Source of the DNA: Gyromitra esculenta | Taxonomy: Eukaryota > Ascomycota > Pezizomycetes > Pezizales > Discinaceae | Direction: 5' to 3' | NCBI GenBank assembly: GCA_038503075.1 | Contig: JBCAML010000001.1 | Span: forward strand, 1,178,001-1,242,000 | DNA length: 64,000 bases | In this document: positions 60,641-64,000 of the stretch, piece by piece | Position numbering within the stretch: the first letter of the stretch is position 1 | Layout: the number at the start of each line of letters is the position of its first letter | Notes under the pieces: model-generated | Told to the model about the DNA's origin: nothing | Seen by the model: the letters and a program-made list of their open reading frames with translations, nothing else | Database searches by the model: none | Position numbers and translations under genes: made by a program

Positions 60641-61398
60641 CGTAGATATCTGTCGTACTGAAGAAAGTGCGTCCAAGCATCGAGAGTCTGGTCTTTAAAA
60701 CCCATTGACGCCCGTTTAGTTAATTTAGCCGAGCCGTTTAATCGCTCGGGAATCGGCAGGGTCCATCCCGAGAGTGGGCTAGGGTTGGGATAGGTTTTGT
60801 ATTCTAAATGCAATATCTATCGGACGAGCTCCAATTGACTGTTTTTGGCGTATAGCTTCATTGGAGGATCGAGGATAGACGAAAACCTGTCTTGATGGTG
60901 GTAGACCTGTTCCGAGTGATACGATATGAGTCGATTTGCAGAGAAAAGCAATTGCAACGAGAAACATTCCCGTCTTGATTGCCACAAGAGCGATGGCAAA
61001 GAAACTGGTTTATCGCTCATTCGTTCGGTTATCCGAAAGACGATGGTTAGTGAACTAACTGCGTAGAAGACGCGAGGGTTCGGTAGAGCTCTGCTTAGTT
61101 TTATCAGATACGTGGTTTTCCCCAGAAAGGAGCACACACCGCCTCTCTAGGGAGCATTGGGGCTCTCTGAGACCTCAGTGTGCAAAGCTGTTAATTGTAT
61201 GTGCGTTTGTGTAATGTTAAGAATGCTGAGAGGTGAGATGGACGGGAAGGAAAATTGAAAAAGGAGCGGAAATACACATGCATCAGGCGCTGAGAGCCAA
61301 TGATCTCCAAGGCAGAAAAGGCAACTCTGAAAATCAGGATTTCATTCTTATATACCATCCCCCAAGATGTTTCCCTTCTAGCCTCTTGTATCTTGTCG

Positions 61399-61586
61399 TG
61401 ATATTGGGGCGTGGGGAGGAATAGAGGACTCGATTGCTTGTTTGCTTGAGGTGGGCATACGGCCCCTATCTAAATAGCTCTCTCTCGGGCGCTCGAGTGC
61501 CCGTGTGCTCAGGACCTGTCTCTCAATCATTTCCGACTCCGAAGCCACACCCGTGGAGTCACCCCGTATTAGGAAGCTTCTCCAAC
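61399..61586 (+). repeat. Right copy of a dispersed direct repeat
   Basis: Same orientation as 58328-58480. Differences include two insertions of about 20 and 14 bp, the first after CTCTCTCTCGGG and the second within CCGAAGCCACACCCGTGGAG. Similarity fades at both ends, so no target-site duplication can be defined. Confidence 0.85.
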
Positions 61587-61959
61587 ATATCTCCTACAAA
61601 CTGTTCGAGTGAGATACCGTGGAGCAAGATAGACTTTTGTTAAGGACAGAATATCCACCATCTACGCAGTTCGCAGCCCTGGATCGGGTTCATGACCAAT
61701 GGCACACGTTACCCGGCCATCACAGATGTTACTACTGGGGCTGGTGGTGCCCTCCCTTCCCCCCTCCTCTCTACACTGCTGTCTACCTTTTACCTACAAC
61801 GCAAATTCGATGCAATGGGAACCTACCTTGTGCACTCTTCCTTACAGCACAAATATCAAGTGCATTATCACCGTTCTCCCTGATTTCAAAGACCAACAAA
61901 AAAAAGGCAGAGCTTGGTGCCGTTTGTGCAGTTATAGAAAGTGGGGAGGGGGCCGGCCA

Positions 61960-62760
61960 CCTTCGAACTGAAGGTGGCTTTTTGTAGGCTTTTATAGCTG
62001 TACGGCAGTTGGAAAGGCCAAGTTTTCTGCTGGTGGAACACTTTGCTGGAACACTTTGGGTTATTCTGGTTGCACAGCGACTGCAGCACGGATGGCAGAA
62101 GCAAACTGCGGGCCGTTGGGTCCCTCGTGTGACATACCTTTGCAGTATACTGGAGAAATGGCATATTGGGTCTTTACAACCCAAGCTTCAATAGCAATCG
62201 CCAGAAGGGCCAAGGACCTAGGTGCAGTCCCTCTCATTTCAGATTTTGCTAGGGAAATGAGAGAGAGAAAAGCGAAGGTGGAAGAGATATTGTTATACAA
62301 CTGAATATTTCATGGAGCCATTCACCATACATCCAATACACAGTTTGGGTGGCTCGTAGATACCCACCTTCGATGGTGAGGGCAGAGCTTAGAGCGAAAA
62401 GCCAGGAGATGTGACATGGAACGAAGGATGACGACGCGTCTCAAAGCAGCGTAAGCACCTTTGAGCAATCCCTTACCCTATTAACAGACACTGACGATAT
62501 CTTCAGCGACTACAATGCGGTTGCACGGTTGACGAACAGCTCTAGCTGTGATCATCGATTCATAATTGATTCCTCTACGGAAACATAAAAACCAGGAGGT
62601 CGATGGATCTCCAGCAACGAAGGGTGAGATTAACTGACTCTTCGTCAAGGCGGCAGATCTGAATAGACTGCTCGAAAGTTATGGCATGCCTGTCAGCGGC
62701 GGATTGGATAGCGGTTCGACGACGCCAGCTGAAAAAGCACATCAGGATTACGATAGCTAG
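61960..62760 (+). other. Possible decayed gene fragments
   Basis: Several pieces read like protein although they do not join: an 82-codon frame ending at 62304 (RMAEANCGPLGPSCDIPLQY, then GEMAYWVFTTQASIAIARRA and LGAVPLISDFAREMRERKAK); a short frame at 62416-62450 followed by a canonical-looking 56-bp intron (62451-62506, GTAAGC.. with CTGAC, ..TTCAG) leading into DYNAVARLTNSS; and ADLNRLLESYGMPVSGGLDS near 62650-62710 ending in TAG. No family is recognised. They may be the remains of one gene or unrelated chance frames. Confidence 0.25.
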
Positions 62761-63553
62761 GATCTAGATCCTAAATTTTGAAAGAGTCTCGAGTGTCGAT
62801 GAGGTAGTTGACTACTAGGTATCATAGAGTATATATCATGATAGCTGAAGCGTCAAGAATACTGAAGTCATGTGCGAGAGTTTGATCTTACCATTTTTAG
62901 TAGCGGAATACCTACCCGTACTTGTCAGCGCAACGAGCACCAAACCCTCGTAGATAGTAGACATCTAGCATAAACATGAGCCTTGCAGCATCTGCCGGGC
63001 GTGGAGGTGGAGTGGATAGAAGCTTCATCACTCTTTCCTGAAAGATCCCTCACTCAGTTAACCGTCCTCAGAAGTGGATTAACGAATTGTACAACCGTAT
63101 ATGAGCCTTCCTTGAGTACATCTATTCGCATGCTGCCTAAATCAACATATCCTCCAATCCTCATGTAATAATTGAACCCCTCTCCCTCCACTTTCCAAAA
63201 CTAGCAAACACATGTAAGTGATACACCTCGATTCCTTGGCACCATCGCACCACCCATTATCCTATCCTCCTTTCCCTTCCCCACGGGACGAAACTCCGCC
63301 GTATTCGAACCCAAGATCCAAAAGTCCAAAAAAAAAAACCAGAAGAAAAAGCATCGCTTCCAAGAAAAAAAAAGCCAAATTTCTCTCGCTAACCACTTGG
63401 TAACCCCTCCCGGGTACCCCAAAATGGTGTTACCGGCCGTCTCCACTCCCATTCCACCATCGTACGGCATACTAGATCGTTCCTTCACCTACATACATAC
63501 ACACATATACATACATAGTCTAGACTCTAGATGTCGATCTCCCAACTAATTAA

Positions 63554-63584
63554 CCCTCCCCCCCCAACCCCTCACCCCCCCCCC
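63554..63584. other. C-rich tract; possible G-quadruplex on the minus strand
   Basis: C runs of 3, 8, 4 and 10 (63554-63556, 63558-63565, 63568-63571, 63575-63584) are spaced by 1-3 bases. Function unknown. Confidence 0.6.
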
Positions 63585-64000
63585 GGCCCGGAACAAGAGC
63601 CGAAATTATTTTTTTAATCTCCGATTGGTAAAACTCATTTTCAACGCTTCAAACTACCGATACTTCTGTTTTATAGTTCTGGTCTTAGTGCGGGTGAAAA
63701 AAATGTGGGGGGAGGGGGTGCATCTGCATTATACACACTACATGTAACTTAAACTTCAGTAAAACACTGTATTTCAGAAACCTTAATTATTTGTGCTCGA
63801 GTTTTAGGTCCACCCTATATATACGGCTACATGTGCCCCGACAACGGCGGCTCCTCTTCATCGAGATCCTCATCACCGAGACAGGAGGATTGAGTTATGT
63901 AGATCCAGAATGTATTGCTAGCGACTAGTGGGGGAGGGGAGGGAGGGAGGAGGAAAGTTTCCACACGTCCTTGAGGCTTGGCTTCTGCATCTCGAGACAT

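Larger units (their letters stand above)
60641..64000. other. Right-hand tract: promoter, repeat copy and possible gene remnants
   Basis: About 3.4 kb. The left end is the 5' region of the cytochrome b2-like gene, with no clear TATA box. Then come the right repeat copy (61399-61586), a stretch with coding-like fragments (61960-62760, listed separately), and C-rich DNA at 63554-63584 that meets the G-quadruplex pattern on the minus strand. An (ACAT)n-like run lies at 63489-63517. No complete gene is supportable. Confidence 0.5.

Noticed and set aside
1..64000. CRISPR arrays, operons, Shine-Dalgarno sites, rRNA and tRNA genes
   Set aside because: The DNA is fungal; no array of spaced repeats, rRNA or tRNA was found on either strand by eye.
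1..64000. A secondary-metabolite or new multi-gene system
   Set aside because: No PKS, NRPS, terpene or other core enzyme is present, and neighbouring genes share no pathway.

Overview
The window is nuclear DNA of a filamentous ascomycete (Pezizomycotina). Every recognisable gene becomes a full-length protein only after removal of short introns (52-75 bp, GT..AG, usually with a CTAAC or CTGAC branch box). The gene content is also typical: a Zn2Cys6 regulator, F-box proteins, a DUF3824 protein, a family 3 pectate lyase and a GH81 glucanase. A plant-associated or litter-degrading fungus, perhaps a Leotiomycete, is plausible, but that placement is inference.

Eleven protein genes and one broken gene can be supported. 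From left to right: the start of a secreted DUF7029-like protein (- strand, 1-830, running off the left edge); a GT90/CAP10-type glycosyltransferase (+, 4467-6564); a secreted M28 aminopeptidase (-, 8223-9797); an F-box/ankyrin pseudogene (-, 14242-15059); a nine-exon GH81 endo-1,3-beta-glucanase (+, 18368-21388) followed by a mitochondrial 1-Cys peroxiredoxin (+, 22217-23276); a Zn2Cys6 transcription factor with eight exons (-, 29648-32613); an F-box protein (-, 40844-43030); a PL3 pectate lyase (-, 46133-47105); an NAD-dependent epimerase-like protein (-, 50966-52196); an SR/His-rich DUF3824 repeat protein (-, 54158-55762); and a cytochrome b2-like FMN dehydrogenase (-, 59002-60640). For all eleven genes the exon joins were checked for reading phase by hand.

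The genes sit singly or in small groups, separated by large gene-poor tracts (9.9-18.3, 23.3-29.6, 32.6-40.8, 43.0-46.1, 47.1-51.0 and 60.7-64.0 kb). These tracts have stop codons in all frames and no recognisable long ORF. They do hold structure: two short elements with long terminal inverted repeats that look like MITEs (7138-7280 and 56932-57046), a 12-bp minisatellite present in both orientations (about 44.6-45.2 kb), perfect hairpins and palindromes, C-rich tracts able to form G-quadruplexes on the opposite strand, and a direct repeat of about 150-190 bp on both sides of the cytochrome b2-like gene (58328-58480 and 61399-61586).

There is no biosynthetic cluster or operon-like unit. The common theme is secretion and wall or carbohydrate work (aminopeptidase, GH81, PL3, GT90, DUF7029-like), alongside housekeeping redox enzymes. 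No tRNA, rRNA or CRISPR was found. No clearly new system is visible. The most distinctive observations are the two MITE-like elements, the flanking direct repeats, the two-way minisatellite, a zinc-cluster domain split by a 32-nt micro-exon, and a frame-preserving intron inside the heme loop of the cytochrome b2-like gene.
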